Origin: a bacterium
GTDB taxonomy: Bacteria; UBP6; UBA1177
Assembly: GCA_017538365.1 (NCBI GenBank)
Contig: JAFYIZ010000021.1
Coordinates: 1 to 53,019, forward strand
DNA: 53,019 bases
Direction of reading: 5' to 3'
The translations under genes were made by a program, and so were the position numbers. This document shows, one piece after another, positions 51,571 to 53,019 of the stretch. Under the pieces are notes generated by a model. That model did no database searches. It was not told the origin of the DNA and was given only the letters and a program-made list of their open reading frames with translations. Each line of letters opens with the position of its first letter. Position 1 is the stretch's first letter.

Positions 51571-51578
51571 AAAAGCTC

Positions 51579-52217
51579 CTAAAAACGATACCCGAAAGCT
51601 AAACTCAAAATAGGATATTTCCCTTTGAACGAATTAAATCCCGCCGTAAAAACGATATTATAATCCAATATGGCATCGAGACCTATGCCCCATGCGGCAT
51701 CGACTCTGGTCAGACCGTCATATTTGTAGTTGTCTTTTCTAAGATGTATCTCTTCGACATAAACGCTTTCGTACTCTCCTTCAAAAACAAGATCGGCTCC
51801 GAGAGTGATCCATAAAGATAGCGTATCGATATGGGGAGCGCGCTGCTTAAAGTTGAAAGAGCTCTTCATCTGAAGCGGAAGATATATATCATATACCCTG
51901 TCCGTGTTCGTCATAGAGCGCCCGAATCTGAAATCGGCCTTGAATCCCAGATAGACGTCTTTTCCTTTTCCTAAGTGTTTTACGCGGAAATCAGCGCTCA
52001 TCCCGAGGTCGATCCCCAAGCCGTAAAACCCTATTGAGGACAAAAAATAGAAAAAACCGGCAGGGTTGTCAGCCTGTTCTTCACCGCTGCAGCAGGTACT
52101 TTCCTGCTTTTCCGAAATTTCTCTGCTTTCCTGTGCCGCATCTTCTGCATACAATGAGAAAAGAAGAAAAAACATCATAAAAAGCAGTGATATTTTTTTC
52201 ACGAACCCGACACTCAT
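51579..52217 (-). CDS. Tandem beta-barrel paralogue, copy 2
   Basis: About 212 residues from ATG 52217, 2 bp after the TGA of copy 1. An in-frame GTG at 52202 (VKKISLLFMMFFLLFSLYA) matches the usual M-K-K start of the family and is an equal alternative. The linker holds a Cys pair (ESTCCSGEE). Barrel FFYFLSSIGFYGLG...DVYLGFKADFRF...LPLQMKSSFNF...AFGYRF. It is the most divergent copy. Confidence 0.78.
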   Translation of the reverse strand: MSVGFVKKISLLFMMFFLLFSLYAEDAAQESREISEKQESTCCSGEEQADNPAGFFYFLSSIGFYGLGIDLGMSADFRVKHLGKGKDVYLGFKADFRFGRSMTNTDRVYDIYLPLQMKSSFNFKQRAPHIDTLSLWITLGADLVFEGEYESVYVEEIHLRKDNYKYDGLTRVDAAWGIGLDAILDYNIVFTAGFNSFKGKYPILSLAFGYRF

Positions 52218-52219
52218 GA

Positions 52220-52948
52220 TCAAAACCTGTAGCCTACGGCAAATGTACAGTCGGGAGCAAGCGCCCACAAACTGTCCAATCCCAATTTCAGTACAAGATA
52301 GTTCCTGAACACCAGATCGACTCCGGTTCCCCATGCAACGTTATATTCCACATCTGCATCGAACTTTGTTCCGACATCATTTATGTCATGACCGTATCCC
52401 ATCTCAAGTCCTAGCGATATCCAGAGGCTTACCGATCTTATATACGGATTATTTCCGGTCATAACGTCAAAAACTCCAGACGCCTTAACGAAAAAATACA
52501 ATATAGGATCATAACGGTCAGTAATACTGTCACGCGGCCACCAAAGATCGAGATCCAACCCGACATAATAGTTGACTTCCGGAGTATGAGCAACAAGAAA
52601 ACCGGCATCAATAGCGACAGTCGGCCGATATATTGAAAATCCGCTGCCGAATCCGAGAGCGGGCTGGAAATAGAAAAATTTTGGTTTTCCACCGTTTTCA
52701 TTTGAATTATCACAGTTGCATGAGCTGTTTTCCGCTTGCGGTACAACTTCCTTTTCCGGCTCTTTTTCCGGTTCTGGTTCAGGTTCTTTTTCAGGTTCAG
52801 GTTCTTTTTCAGGTTCGGGCTCAGGTTCCCTTTCTTCAAACAGGGTTATCGTGACATCTTCAATGGTGTATTCGCCGGCCTGCACTTCTTCAGCAATCAC
52901 AAAAACGGAAAAAAGAAAAACTGTGAGAAAGAGAAGCAGTTTTTTCAT
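52220..52948 (-). CDS. Tandem beta-barrel paralogue, copy 1 (promoter-proximal)
   Basis: A 242-residue member: signal MKKLLLFLTVFLFSVFVIAE, EYTIEDVTITLFEERE, then a long Glu-Pro-Lys repeat (PEPEKEPEPEKEPEPEPEK), a CNC-containing linker (ENSSCNCDNSNENGG) and barrel FFYFQPALGFGSGFSIYRPT ending AVGYRF. DNA of its first 115 or so bp is nearly identical to copy 8. It is the first complete copy transcribed within the window. Its upstream 71 bp reach the window edge. Confidence 0.8.
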   Translation of the reverse strand: MKKLLLFLTVFLFSVFVIAEEVQAGEYTIEDVTITLFEEREPEPEPEKEPEPEKEPEPEPEKEPEKEVVPQAENSSCNCDNSNENGGKPKFFYFQPALGFGSGFSIYRPTVAIDAGFLVAHTPEVNYYVGLDLDLWWPRDSITDRYDPILYFFVKASGVFDVMTGNNPYIRSVSLWISLGLEMGYGHDINDVGTKFDADVEYNVAWGTGVDLVFRNYLVLKLGLDSLWALAPDCTFAVGYRF

Positions 52949-52980
52949 AAAGCACCTGCAACTACCTATTGAACAGATTT

Positions 52981-53007
52981 TTTATACATAATCATGATAA
53001 AATTCAA
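52981..53007 (-). promoter_or_regulatory. Weak promoter candidate for the beta-barrel array
   Basis: Minus-strand TTGAAT (53007-53002), 15 bp, TATAAA (52986-52981), about 33 bp before the first array gene. The spacer is short. More copies could lie beyond the window, so this may be an internal region. Confidence 0.25.
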
Positions 53008-53019
53008 GGATTTTTGGGC

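Overview
The window is a gene-dense chromosomal segment of a Gram-negative bacterium with roughly 40-42 percent G+C. Evidence for an outer membrane is the run of signal-peptide beta-barrel proteins at the right end and at least seven lipoproteins with a lipobox. The surface proteome (Asp-rich lipoprotein tails, thrombospondin-type-3 calcium repeats joined to a vWA domain, Cys-rich repeats, a DUF11-like protein, a lamin-tail domain) resembles Myxococcota and other deltaproteobacteria-like lineages, but the phylum cannot be fixed from this sequence alone. Replication and translation genes look ordinary, tRNA genes encode CCA, and TTG/GTG starts are frequent. No phage, plasmid, IS or CRISPR hallmark was seen.

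Layout. 1-2.6 kb: a partial HTH-DUF3990 gene with a palindromic operator, a membrane protein and an AAA/DUF4143 ATPase, all on the minus strand. 2.7-8.9 kb: minus-strand housekeeping block with trmB, hpt, a membrane-anchored pseudo-receiver/DUF4388 protein, a three-domain DsbA-like lipoprotein and glnS. 9.0-11.4 kb: plus-strand coiled-coil/TPR envelope protein and a lipoprotein. 11.4-13.6 kb: a queuosine-tRNA-mannosyltransferase-like glycosyltransferase and an AI-2E family permease. 13.7-20 kb: YfcE-like phosphodiesterase, a Kelch-like lipoprotein and a large protein with tandem cyclase domains, an ATPase and TPRs, arranged like eukaryotic soluble adenylyl cyclase. 20-24 kb (minus): DegT-type aminotransferase, DUF1846 protein, MATE exporter. 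24-29 kb (plus): hydE-like radical SAM gene, nadA, a structured intergenic region that may be a small RNA, a degenerate M50-like membrane protein with two cNMP domains, and a small partner.

29-38.3 kb (minus): two operons of surface proteins. One holds a DPFVV-repeat protein, a possible remnant of a TolC-like protein and a lamin-tail lipoprotein. The other holds a DUF11-like secreted protein, a subtilase, a UbiA-like membrane enzyme and a TSP3/vWA lipoprotein. The first two products of the second operon end in the same tail, D-D-x-G-C-A-L-x-x-I, at the very C-terminus. This looks like an undescribed C-terminal processing or lipidation signal, with the UbiA-like gene as a candidate enzyme. 38.4-47 kb: argS, five tRNAs (Pro, Arg, His, Lys, Leu), trigger factor, a DUF1566 lipoprotein, an orphan MalG-type permease, a block of short dispersed repeats, tRNA-Lys and tRNA-Glu, an esterase-like lipoprotein, tRNA-Leu, adk and a 3-methyladenine glycosylase.

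47-53 kb (minus): nine tandem paralogues of a small beta-barrel protein. All end in G-Y-R-F, have near-identical signal peptides and variable acidic linkers, and are separated by 2-11 bp. In at least eight of the nine the translation signal sits on or beside the stop codon of the gene before. Stretches of near-identical DNA shared between non-adjacent copies indicate recombination between them. This array and the GCAL-tail operon are the strongest candidates for undescribed systems.
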